Assembly (NCBI RefSeq): GCF_003945595.2
Contig: NW_024104084.1
Span: forward strand, 558,001-622,000
Source: Pipra filicauda
Taxonomy: Eukaryota; Chordata; Aves; Passeriformes; Pipridae
Reading direction: 5' to 3'
DNA length: 64,000 nucleotides
Within the stretch, counting starts at the first letter, position 1, and each line of letters opens with the position of its first letter. The translations under genes were made by a program, and so were the position numbers. The notes beneath the pieces are model-generated. The model was not told the DNA's origin and did not search any database. It saw nothing but the letters and a program-made list of their open reading frames with translations. Below, in pieces: positions 49,683 through 59,645 of the stretch.

Positions 49683-50014
49683 GAATTGTAGAATCATTAA
49701 GATTGGAAAAGACCTTTAAGATTGTTGAGTCGAAATATTAACCCAACACTGCCAGGTCTACCACTAAAACATATTCCTAAGCAACACATCTAATAATTTT
49801 TTTGTCTCTTCCAGGGATGATGATTCCATTGCTTCCTTGCACAGCCTTTTCTGATGCCTGACCACCCTTTCAGTGACTAAACTCTTCCAAATACCCAAAC
49901 TAAACCTCCCCTGGTGCAACTTGGGGTCATTTCCTCTCATCCTATTATTGATTGCTTAGGAGAAAAGTCCAAACCCCACCTGAATACAACTTCCTTTCTG
50001 GGAGTTGTAGAATG
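49683..50014 (-). mobile_element. CR1 LINE, 3' fragment, minus strand
   Basis: It starts with the reverse-complemented tail (GAATTGTAGAATCATTAAGA). It continues with GGAAAAGACCTTTAAGATTG, the CCCAACACTGCCAGGTCTAC segment and CTAAACCTCCCCTGGTGCAA, the complement of the pol C-terminus. It faces the preceding plus-strand copy tail to tail. Confidence 0.9.
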
Positions 50015-51392
50015 CTAAATACCAACAGGGTACGCATTTCCAAGGGAGACTGAGAAAGTACATGCTAGAGAAGTTCTTCTCAGACAACTGGATACTGAGA
50101 CATTGCCCCAGTTTAGGAATTTGTTGAGCCACAAGTGGTAAAGATCTCTGAATGGACTGAAAGACACTTTCCTTTATTTCCTTTACCTATCCTGATCTTT
50201 CACCCTTCACAAGGTATTTGCTTTACACCTCTGTCAGAGACAGGATACTGAGCTGGGCAGACCTTTTGGATGATTTATTTTAGCTACCCTGATGGTCATA
50301 AGTATTCAGGTCACAGATTGTGTTTGTGTGTAAGCACTGACAAACATGACTATTGTCTCTGAAGTCTGGAGAGAACATCTCCAGACTTTTTGATCTTCGT
50401 TTTTTTTAAAAGGTTATAATTCTGGGGACATACAGACTGTCCATGTCGACCTGAATTTTGACACTGCAGAAACAGCAAACAAATAATGTGGGTGCTTGTA
50501 CAAGAGTCATCTGTATGCTAACAACTTCAAATCTTAATCAGGAGATTAAACTCAGCTATCCTGATGTAAAATTGGTGTAATTCCATTTCACTAGTTTCTC
50601 CTCTCAATTACACTGGTTCAAAGCTGGTGAGTTGAACTATTTTATTGCCACAGTTTTATACTACAGGATTAAACTAACTGTGAAAAAATACAGATAATAT
50701 CTCCATTAATACGCAGTCAGGAAGAATGGATTTTTGATGAAATTTAAAGCATTGTTTCTACATGGCAAAAAGTATGCTCAAGGGTGGTTACACACATAGG
50801 GATTCACAAACAAGGACAGAATGGAGGAAGGGAAACAAAGAGGAAAAATTCATGTTCAGGGGTTATTGCCGATTACAGGTGTTTGATGGAAAAATTCCTG
50901 AACACTGTCTTAAGCTGGTATTTTCATTATCAGTATCACTAATGGGCCATCAAGGTCCCTAGGTTAAGGGGTCTGAATTTGCTTTAGTACACAATCTGGA
51001 GAGAAAAATTATCCTCTTTGACACTGAGGGTTCAAGAGTCAGAGCTAAGGATGACATCAGTCCATGAAAATCTACTGAAATCAAAGAATAGCCTTCTCTG
51101 GCTACCACTGAGTAAGATTTCCTTCCACAGTGTTAAAAATTGGATGAATCTAGAAGCTAATTTTGAAATTGCAAATAATTCTATGGGAAATTATTTCACC
51201 AGAGTGGAATGGAATTGGACTTATGAAGGGGATTTCAGTGTGTTCAGAGTACTGGGAAACTAGAACTATTAGACCCTCAGGGATCCATTCAATGTCAAGT
51301 TTCTGCAGAAATGAAACACTAAGATTGCATGTAATACAATTCATGTAAAGTACCCATCCATAATTCCATGACTATCCCCCTTTCTCTCTGGG
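50015..51392. other. Noncoding stretch with an old repeat scrap
   Basis: CTGATGTAAAATTGGTGTAA at 50560-50579 and CAATTACACTGGTTCAAAGC at 50606-50625 resemble two halves of an old amniote repeat. The rest is unrecognised. The 51018-51348 open frames have no domain. Confidence 0.4.

Positions 51393-51484
<92 letters not shown>
51393..51484. repeat. Poly-A homopolymer, 92 nt
   Basis: An uninterrupted run of 92 A residues, preceded by CTCTCTGGG and followed by GATAGC. No AATAAA lies in the 40 bp upstream and no retroelement body is recognisable, so it does not look like an ordinary retrocopy tail. It may be an expanded mononucleotide repeat, and its length may be unreliable in assembly. Confidence 0.9.
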
Positions 51485-51486
<2 letters not shown>

Positions 51487-54400
51487 TAGCTGTGTTTCAG
51501 CAACAAAACAGGCTGTATGTGTATAAGAGCAATACAAAAGAAGATTTACCCCATATTCTTTCTTCCATCATTACATCCTTGTCTTTGACTCCCTCCAATT
51601 TCCAGAGTCTTGTTCCATAAATCCCAGCTTCTCCTTATTTTGATAAATTTGCCTTGATTTTTTTTTTACAAGGTCTTCTATACATCCTTTTTTTTTAACA
51701 AAGCAGTTTTTTTGTAAATATAATACTTTTGCTGAGAAATGCTGAATATTTCCTTACTAACTCAAAATAATTCTTTGAAGTGAAAATAATACCTTTGCAC
51801 CAAAAATACTAGTATTAAAGTTTGTAGTGGAATATGCCAAATTATTCAGACTGTTCCAACAGGTCCAATAAGACCCTTCTTTGAATATGTAAAATTAACC
51901 AGTATCCTGACGCCTTTATCCACATTGCCTCTTTTTCTCCTGGTATTATGTTAATTAAAATATGGATTTGCATTTGACCACAAGATTTTTTAAATAGCTT
52001 CTATCAAGCACAACTACAATAAATACTGTTTTGTGTTAGGGTTTCCAAATGCTTCAGGTTTGTTTGTTTATTTGTTTGTTTAATGGGTGTTTGACTCAAT
52101 ACTTACCATCTTAAGTTTGCTTTTGATTTGCTCTAGTCTTTCTGTATGTTTGAGTGCACTGGTGAGACTGGGGAGTTGTGGTGGGTATAATACTGTTAGT
52201 GGTAAATTCTAGAATAGTAGGCTTCACTTACATGTAACAGGAGTGAGGTTTTTGTGGTGACTTTACTGCTTCCCAGTGTTAGTTTGTTTGCTTTTTTCTT
52301 CCTCCTGAAATACTCCAGGGGAGTGTCTTTCACCACCACTGGGTAACGTGCAATTATGAAGACATAATCCCTAGATGAGGAGGTGTTCCATACTGGAACT
52401 GAGACCTAAATCAGATTCTTGAATATAGTTGCTATGAAATGTTGCAAATATTCCCTGTTTTAGCAACACACCAGTGATAAGTAAATAACAGTAAATTACT
52501 TCACCAAACCTGAACTACCTATAACTCTCCTTGCAACTCATAGAGCAAATACAGATCTTTTTTTTTATTTCGAGATTATTTTGAGCTATATAAATAGCCA
52601 ATTTTTGGATAACACTTTCTTTTCCTGTAAAACTGCTCAGTCTTCCTCATGAACTCAAATCAGCTTCAATCATCCAAAAAAAGACAGAAATGTGCTGCAG
52701 ATCAAATGATATGTCCTTTCATTTTGACACTGAGACCATCATCTGAAGTCCTGATTCTTTGCCTCAGTGGCACGAACTACAGCTGCCCTAGTTTGTTTAG
52801 AGGATGTTTCAGACTCAATGCAAGGCACCTCCCCAGATGGACCTCTCCATCTACAGTAGATGATGTCCTCTAATACCTCTTTGTCTCTAGTGTCTCCAAT
52901 TATTTTTAGAAGGATGAAACGAGATTATAAAATGTTCCAATAGTTCCTTTTAGCCAGAAAGCACCTATTAGTTGATGCTTTTATAGCAATTTTGGATAGT
53001 GTCTTTCCACCAAAACCAGTATAGTTATCTCATTGAGGATTCACTTGTGTTTTAATTAGGAGATGGTTAAATCACCTCACTCATAGCCATGCTGCTGTCT
53101 CGGGACCCAGGAGGATCTACAAAAGTATTCAACAGTGTGAAACAGGTGGTGTTTTGTTTCCTAGTGTTCTTTAGTTTCCTAGTGATTAAACAATGCAAAA
53201 CAAACCTTCAAAGATATTTAAGATCTGATCATAGAAATTCATTCTACTGTCTATATTTTGTAGAAACAATTTTGTGGCCAAGACTGCACTGGTGGTAAAT
53301 GGATGATGGGATATATTCACTACAATGAAAAGCACCTATATCTAAAATATTAGGTGTCTGACTTTCTCACCTTGAGTAGAGATTATGAAGTGCAGTCAGT
53401 GAACTTCGGATTCTGTTGACTCACTGCGTACTAGACATCAAAATACTTTTTGAAAAAGTGGATATACATAGTAAAAAGACCCTGTATTTAATTATGTTTT
53501 TTTCCAAACAAAAGAAAATATTGCTTTTAAAAACAAAATCAAAATGAAGATGATCTCTCTGCAAAATTACTTGTGCTACTTGAGAGGCATCAATCCATAT
53601 GTGATCCCTCTAATTAGATTTCATGCAACTATACAAATTTATAAAATTCAAAATGGAAAAAACTTTGGAAGAAAAATATTTTCAAGCTTGTAAACAAATA
53701 TACCCATGACCTGAAAACAAACAAATAAACAAAAGTTACATGTGATTTTGGATTTCGTCTTGATTGAGTCTATCATCAAAACCTCACTGCTTCTTCCTTC
53801 TAGTATCCCATTAAAATCTTCCCAGGCCAGTTCACATTTCTGTTGTCCACAATAAATTCTCTGTCTCCCAGTGATCTTGTTTTAATATTTGCATGCAGCT
53901 GTTGTTCAGTCTTCATTTTACTAAGCTGATACATATTGACTTGTTATCACAGAGACAAAGCAATAAGATCTTAAGCAGAGAAAGTTCATGGACCTTTTGT
54001 GACAGCAACTATTAGCAAACTGAAAGTTTTAGTCTTAAAGTAGGAAAGGATTTTTTTTTTCTCACTGGTGCTGTAAAATCCCTAGTTTGTCCTCGAGGCT
54101 TCTTCATTTCTTCTAAGGAAATCGGAAGGAAAAAAAAAATGCTGCCTTCAGGTGGGGTGTACTTTTTGTTTATAAATGCAAATAATTAGATTCTGTATTA
54201 TTTCCTTTGCCTTACCCTCCTGACTTTGATTGCTGTGACACAAGCTGCAGGAACAAGGCTCTGGCTTCCATTTGTCTGTAACTGTTCTTGATTTTGAACA
54301 TCATGGTTTTAAAGCAGGAGGAAATTACAGTCAGTGTGAGGCAGTGGAAGTCTCGCCCAAGACATAGGTCTGTCCAATATATACCAACATTTTGAAAAAT

Positions 54401-55114
54401 CAGCTTCAGCAGTCTTCCCCTCCACACCTCTTGTTTTCTCAAAGGGTGCATTTAAATTTTCAGACACAACTCGTGCTATGTCTGTCTAATTTACTTTCTT
54501 CCATACACAGACACATAGACACAAACATATCACTAGGGTGTTTTTTATGCTCAGAGAAAACAAACCAGTGTAAGCTGTAATAGAACTGCTAACGAGCTGA
54601 TGTTATCTACCAAGCTATTTAAAATTCTGTTCTCTTTCTGCTTTGCATTTGGTGGGGTTGTAATTTTAATTTTCAAGTGCTGTCTTATTTCTTCACCTTC
54701 GTCTTCAGCTTTCCCATGTTACTGTGCACAGTCCACGTACCCACGTATGCACACAAATCACAGTGTTCTGATTGGAAAGAATCAGTTATGCTTCATGGCT
54801 CTGTCTTGAGTTGCTTCCATTTGATGGTACCTGGTGTATGTTTATTTTTCAGGTGACAGAGACTACAATGCCTTCCAAAAACCTAGCGATGGCATGGAGA
54901 CATGAAAACCCAAGACATTCCCTGTGGTCTGTATAGTAAGGATGTGTTAGGTGGAGGAAGACGATGTGAAGGGGATAGGATAAATAATTTCTCTATTGCA
55001 CATTGTGTATATGTATTTTTTATAAAAGTCAGTATGAAAGTGATTGACACCAGTGAACTGTGTCATAACCTGGGCAGTGAATTCATCTTAGTATTGGTTT
55101 AATAATTCTTAGTT
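51485..55114. other. Noncoding stretch without recognised features
   Basis: About 3.6 kb of AT-rich sequence forming the left flank of the RTE-type insertion. Small open frames (52649-52873, 53089-53298, 54212-54809) have no recognisable domain. Confidence 0.5.
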
Positions 55115-55126
55115 AAATATCCAAAA
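55115..55126. repeat. Left target-site duplication of the RTE element
   Basis: AAATATCCAAAA, identical over 12 bp to 59695-59706. The base on the left differs between the two sites (T versus G), so 12 bp is the full duplication. Confidence 0.9.
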
Positions 55127-55830
55127 GGTTCTCGCGCGGCCGCGGGGCCGCCCCGGGGTCCCGCGCGGGGCCGCCCCCGGTCCCCTCCCCCCCCAGCGGG
55201 AAAGGATAGAGGGAGCCTCGCCGGCGTGACCTTGTGCCCTCGTGAGAAAGGAGAGAGAGGAGAATTGAAGCCTCGGAATACACAGAGGTTTGCCGGTCTG
55301 GTTTGGGGAGGGGGGTGGGGTACCAGGCAGGCTGTGGGGGTCCTCGGACTGGAGGGTGGTCAGGTAAGTAGTGCGTGGGAAGATATGAGGAAACACGGTG
55401 GGGGGAGGACAAGATCAGAGTGGTTAATAGTTTCCTCTGGGGCTTGGAGTTCTTGGTCGGACTGGGGCCTAGAGAGGGCCTCGAGCCCTAGATGGGTACG
55501 GTGGCCAGAACAGTTTCGCTCGTTTGTTTGTTTTTGGTTCACCCGTGGCTACTGCCCAGGTTTGGTATGTCCTGGATTTATCTGTTACATACTGTAAGGT
55601 TGGTCAGGACAAAGGGCTGTTCCTGGGTGCTTCCCTGAGATTGAATATAGACAGATGGCAGAAACCTAGGTAGTGTAAGACTTGGCCTAATCATTTTTAA
55701 TAGTAAGAATGCAACCTGTATACCCCTATGTGGTTGCGAGCTACGCTGGCGATGGTACATGCCTTCAGTAGGGTCACCCATGCCAGACAGGTCAAAACTA
55801 CAGGGTCGGATACAATAAATCTGTGGGCAG

Positions 55831-55963
55831 GATGAGCTCATTAGCCTTCTGGCAGTCATCCTAGGAGAAGGTCAACTCTAATTCCAAACCCGGGCAGATG
55901 GAGCTCGCTTAGCCCTGTAAGGCCATCCATCTAAGAGAAGGTCACTCTAATCAAACCTACATC
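55831..55963 (+). repeat. Imperfect 66-bp direct repeat in the RTE 5' UTR
   Basis: Copy 1 starts GATGAGCTCATTAGCCTTCT (55831) and copy 2 GATGGAGCTCGCTTAGCCCT (55897). Both continue through a GG(C)CA-TCCATCTAAGAGAAGGTCA-like block to TCTAAT and AAACC. A partial third occurrence, AGCTCGCTCGGCCCTGGCAG, begins near 55990. Tandem leader units often act as promoter or RNA-structure modules in LINEs; here that is inference. Confidence 0.7.
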
Positions 55964-56149
55964 CTGAGGACCTCACTGCCACCGTCCAAGCTCGCTCGGC
56001 CCTGGCAGATGAACCTCGGGATTAAAGGGTGGGTTCAGTTCCGCGCATACTGCATCTCACCTAAAAAATCCATTGCGCAGGCTTGAAGGCTTTACTCACA
56101 TGCAAAAAGTCCTGTAGCGACGGGCGAGGGTCGAAACGGCAGGTGAAAG

Positions 56150-56308
56150 ATGCACTGGGAGCCGCAGACTCAACCCTGCATGCAGGCGGTTCAGGATATT
56201 GGTCATTTGAGACTGACCGGAGATGACAGTCTCTTGAGGCAGCACCCTGAACGACCAAGCAGCCTTTCCAAGGACAGCACTGCTTGCTCCACTCGGAGAG
56301 GGGCCTAG
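56150..56308 (+). CDS. Small upstream ORF in the RTE leader (52 codons)
   Basis: The ATG at 56150 opens 52 codons ending in TAG at 56306-56308, in a different frame from pol and shortly before it. The product, starting MHWEPQTQPCMQAVQDIGHL, has no recognisable domain. In RTE elements a short ORF1 may precede pol and influence its translation, so this could be a reinitiation or leader ORF. It could equally be chance. The bases just before its ATG include an in-frame TGA, so it cannot extend upstream. Confidence 0.25.
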   Translation: MHWEPQTQPCMQAVQDIGHLRLTGDDSLLRQHPERPSSLSKDSTACSTRRGA

Positions 56309-56349
56309 AAAAGGTGGCCTAAACAAAGCTCATCTCCACTTTCACCCGG

Positions 56350-59300
56350 TTGGTTAACCGCAGGCCAACGGGCATCTTCCTCCAATGCGGTCGCACAAAG
56401 AAAAGTCAAAGGCACGCACCTGCCTCCAAAGGTGTACCTAAATTAACTCTAGCATGTTGGAACATCAGAACCATGCTCGATTCTGCAGATAGCGGACGTC
56501 CTGAGCGTCGGTCTGCCCTAATTGCCCATGAGCTGGCTCGTCTCAACATCGACATTGCCGCTCTCAGTGAAGTTCGCCTTCATGAAGAAGGCAGCCTCAG
56601 AGAACATGGTGCCGGTTACACACTCTTTTGGTCAGGCAAGCCCAGAACCGAAAAACACCTCTCAGGAGTCGGCTTCATGATCAAAAACTCTATTGTTCCT
56701 AAACTCGAAAATCTGCCGACAGGTCACTCTGACCGCATTATCTCCCTACGCCTTCCACTAAACAACAAACAACATGTTGTCATCTTTAGTATATATGCCC
56801 CAACTCTCCAAGCTGACCCTGCTGAGAAAGATAAATTTTACACTGACCTGCGCCTCCTTACCCAAAAGGTCCCTGCAGACGATAAGATCATTATCCTTGG
56901 TGATTTCAACGCCAGAGTAGGCAAGAATTTTGAAGTTTGGAAAGGTGTATTAGGCAAGCATGGTGTTGGAAACTGCAATGATAATGGTCGACTTCTGCTA
57001 GAATTCTGTGCAGAGCAACAACTCACCATCACTAATACTATCTTTCAGCAGAAAGATAGTCTGAAGACAACCTGGATGCACCCCCGTTCTAAGCATTGGC
57101 ACCTCATCGATTATGTCCTGGTGCGACAGAGAGATGTCCGCGATGTCCACCATACCCGCGTGATGCCCAGCGCAGAATGCCAAACAGACCATCGGCTGGT
57201 GCGCTGTAAACTCAATTTCAAGATCAAAATCAAACCAAAAAGGGGCAGCATCCCAAGGAGAAAACTCCAAGTTAACAATCTCCAATCAGCCACAGTAAGA
57301 GACAGTTTCCAGACAAACCTTCAAACTAGGCTCGAAAACATTCCCACAGTTTCTGCAGATTCCTCTCCTGAAACAATCTGGCATCATATTAAAAACAGCA
57401 TCCTGCAATCCTCCGAAGAATCCTTAGGGTTCTCCCTCAAGAAGAACAAGGATTGGTTTGACGAAAACAACCAAGAAATCCAAGACTTGTTGAGGAAGAA
57501 GAGAACCGCCCACCAAGCACACCTTGCACTGCCATCCTGTCACGCAAGAAAAACAGCCTTTCGTCTTGCATGCAGCAAACTCCAACAGAAACTCCATGAC
57601 ATCCAGAACAAATGGTGGATTGATCTAGCTGAAAAAACTCAATTATGCGCAGATACAGGTGATCACAGAGGTTTCTATGAGGCCTTGAAAACAGCATACG
57701 GGCCTACATACCAGGTACAAAGCCCTCTACTCAGCGCTGATGGTCAAACACTTCTGACAGATAAAACCTCCATTCTGAATCGATGGTCTGAACACTTTCA
57801 GACTCTATTCAGTACCAACCGCACAGTCCAAGACTCAGCAATTCAGTCCATCACACAACAACCAGTAAAGTATGAATTGGATACTGCCCCCACTTTAGGA
57901 GAAACCCTCAAGGCCATACAGCAGGTGAAAATCGGCAAGGCAGCTGGGATTGATGGAATTCCACCTGAAATCTGGAAACATGGGGGCCCTGCACTCCACA
58001 CCAAATTCCATGAGTTCGTGGTGCGCTGTTGGGAACTCGGCGAACTACCATCTGACCTTCGTGATGCAGTCATCATCACCTTGTATAAGAAGAAAGGAAT
58101 TAAATCTGACTGCTCAAACTATCGTGGTATTACTCTGCTCTCCATTGCTGGCAAAATCCTGGCAAGAATACTCTTGAACAGACTAATACCCACTATAGCA
58201 GAAGGTATCCTTCCTGAAAGTCAGTGTGGTTTCAGAGCCAACAGGAGCACCACAGACATGGTATTTGTCCTCAGACAACTGCAAGAGAAGTGTAGGGAAC
58301 AGAACAAAGGTCTCTATGTAACCTTTGTCGACCTCACCAAGGCTTTTGACACTGTGAGCAGAAAAGGTCTGTGGCAGATTTTGGAACGTTTAGGTTGTCC
58401 CCCTAAATTCCTCAAAATGATTATCTCACTCCATGAGGATCAGCATGGCCAAGTCAGATATGGCAATGCACTTTCTGAGCCCTTTTTAATTAAGAATGGT
58501 GTGAAACAAGGCTGCGTTCTCGCTCCTACCCTATTCACCGTCTTCTTTAGCATGATGCTCCAAAGGGCCACAGCAGACCTCAATGATCAGGACGGTATCT
58601 ACATTCGATACCGTACTGATGGAAGTCTATTCAATCTAAGGCGACTGAAGGCCCACACCAAGACCTTAAACCATCTTGTCCGGGAGCTGCTTTATGCTGA
58701 TGACGCCGCCCTTGTTGCCCACACAGAAGCAGCTCTGCAGCGTTTAACATCCTGCTTTGCAGATGCTGCTGAGCTCTTTGGTCTGGAGGTCAGCTTAAAG
58801 AAGACAGAGGTCCTCCATCAGCCTGCACCTCAGGATGTCCCCCATCATCCCCACATCACCATTGGTCAATCAGAGCTCAAATCAGTCCAACAGTTTAATT
58901 ACCTCGGTAGCCTCATCTCCTCAGATGGTAAGATTGACGGAGAGATAGACAACAGATTAGCAAAGGCATATAGTGCTTTTGGAAAACTCCATAAAAGAGT
59001 ATGGCGTAACAAACACTTGAAGAAAAGCACCAAGATCAGTGTTTACAAAGCCATAGTGTTGTCGACTCTCTTATATGGATCTGAATCATGGGTCATCTAC
59101 CGCCACCACCTGCGTCTCTTAGAACGCTTCCATCAACGCTGCCTCCGTACAATCCTTAACATCCACTGGTCAGACTATGTGACCAACACATCTGTTCTAG
59201 AGCAAGCAGCTATCACAAGTATCGAGGCTATGCTGATGAGAACACAGCTGCGTTGGGCAGGGCACGTCTCCAGGATGAAGGACCACCGCCTTCCCAAGAT

Positions 59301-59613
59301 CTTGCTTTACGGTGAACTTGCCACTGGCTGCCGCATGAGAGGAGCCCCGAAGAAAAGATACAAGGACTCCCTGAAACAACATCTCAGCCTTGGCCATATG
59401 ATCACCATAACTGGTCTACTCTGGCCTCAAATCGGGAGGCCTGGAGACACACCATCTATAACGCAGCTGTCTCCTTTGAGAACACACGCAGGATCACCCT
59501 CGAGGAAAAAAGGCAACGCAGAAAGAACCGTGTATTGCAGAATACACCATCTAAGGAGTCTTTCTGCTGTGCCTTTTGCAATCGGATTTGTCTGTCACGT
59601 ATTGGCCTCATAA
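56350..59613 (+). CDS. RTE-type endonuclease-reverse transcriptase (pol)
   Basis: The multi-domain enzyme nicks genomic DNA and copies the element RNA at the nick (target-primed reverse transcription). Numbering residues from the TTG at 56350, the endonuclease/exonuclease/phosphatase fold spans about 32-290. Its expected catalytic residues are present: N38 (ACWNIR), E74 (ALSEVRL), Y149, GDFN 184-187, D254 and DH 280-281. The reverse transcriptase spans about 510-860, with GIDGIPPEIWKHGG 533-546, YRGITLL 591-597, D661 in FVDLTKAFDTV, NGVKQGCVLAP 716-726 and YADD 782-785. The thumb/C-terminal region continues to about 1015. No ATG precedes the endonuclease: the frame opens after TAA at 56320 and the first in-frame ATG (56473) would remove the N38 motif. 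The native start is therefore non-ATG or upstream via splicing or recoding. After about residue 1016 the frame is wrong: the last ~70 codons to 59613 are shifted sequence. Confidence 0.92.
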   Translation: MVNRRPTGIFLQCGRTKKSQRHAPASKGVPKLTLACWNIRTMLDSADSGRPERRSALIAHELARLNIDIAALSEVRLHEEGSLREHGAGYTLFWSGKPRTEKHLSGVGFMIKNSIVPKLENLPTGHSDRIISLRLPLNNKQHVVIFSIYAPTLQADPAEKDKFYTDLRLLTQKVPADDKIIILGDFNARVGKNFEVWKGVLGKHGVGNCNDNGRLLLEFCAEQQLTITNTIFQQKDSLKTTWMHPRSKHWHLIDYVLVRQRDVRDVHHTRVMPSAECQTDHRLVRCKLNFKIKIKPKRGSIPRRKLQVNNLQSATVRDSFQTNLQTRLENIPTVSADSSPETIWHHIKNSILQSSEESLGFSLKKNKDWFDENNQEIQDLLRKKRTAHQAHLALPSCHARKTAFRLACSKLQQKLHDIQNKWWIDLAEKTQLCADTGDHRGFYEALKTAYGPTYQVQSPLLSADGQTLLTDKTSILNRWSEHFQTLFSTNRTVQDSAIQSITQQPVKYELDTAPTLGETLKAIQQVKIGKAAGIDGIPPEIWKHGGPALHTKFHEFVVRCWELGELPSDLRDAVIITLYKKKGIKSDCSNYRGITLLSIAGKILARILLNRLIPTIAEGILPESQCGFRANRSTTDMVFVLRQLQEKCREQNKGLYVTFVDLTKAFDTVSRKGLWQILERLGCPPKFLKMIISLHEDQHGQVRYGNALSEPFLIKNGVKQGCVLAPTLFTVFFSMMLQRATADLNDQDGIYIRYRTDGSLFNLRRLKAHTKTLNHLVRELLYADDAALVAHTEAALQRLTSCFADAAELFGLEVSLKKTEVLHQPAPQDVPHHPHITIGQSELKSVQQFNYLGSLISSDGKIDGEIDNRLAKAYSAFGKLHKRVWRNKHLKKSTKISVYKAIVLSTLLYGSESWVIYRHHLRLLERFHQRCLRTILNIHWSDYVTNTSVLEQAAITSIEAMLMRTQLRWAGHVSRMKDHRLPKILLYGELATGCRMRGAPKKRYKDSLKQHLSLGHMITITGLLWPQIGRPGDTPSITQLSPLRTHAGSPSRKKGNAERTVYCRIHHLRSLSAVPFAIGFVCHVLAS

Positions 59614-59645
59614 GCCACCAGCGTGCCTGCAGCAAATGTGGATAG
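59400..59645 (+). pseudogene. Frame-slipped C-terminal finger domain of the RTE pol
   Basis: From 59400 the true family C-terminus continues in another frame: DHHNWSTLASNREAWRHTIY near its start, a basic stretch (EEKRQRRKNR), then a CCHC-like finger. The finger runs CAFC, LSRIGLISH and QRAC shortly before TAG at 59643-59645. One missing base near 59398-59400 explains the shift. Comparable C-terminal fingers with a SRIGL.SH core occur in related elements and probably bind nucleic acid. It could be a genuine inactivating mutation or an assembly error. Confidence 0.85.

Larger units (their letters stand above)
55127..56322 (+). promoter_or_regulatory. 5' UTR and probable internal promoter of the RTE element
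   Basis: The first ~85 bp are almost pure GC with many CpG, including two imperfect copies of a CGCGCGG...GGCCGCCCC block (about 55132 and 55163). This is a sharp contrast with the AT-rich flank. Retroelements of this kind need a promoter inside the transcribed region, and this CpG-rich end is the natural candidate. The first 237 nt contain no ATG. CAGGTAAGT at 55361-55369 is a consensus splice donor. An in-frame TAA at 56320-56322 closes the frame upstream of pol. Confidence 0.65.

Noticed and set aside
55109..55597. Overlapping open frames on both strands in the CpG-rich start of the RTE element (for example 55226-55597)
   Set aside because: They use GTG or unusual starts, are rich in G, R and P from composition, and have no domain. 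They are explained by high GC content lowering stop frequency.
56350..56352. TTG at 56350 as the true start codon of pol
   Set aside because: It is merely the first near-cognate codon chosen by a bacterial-style start rule. In an animal cell there is no evidence for initiation there, so the start is left open.
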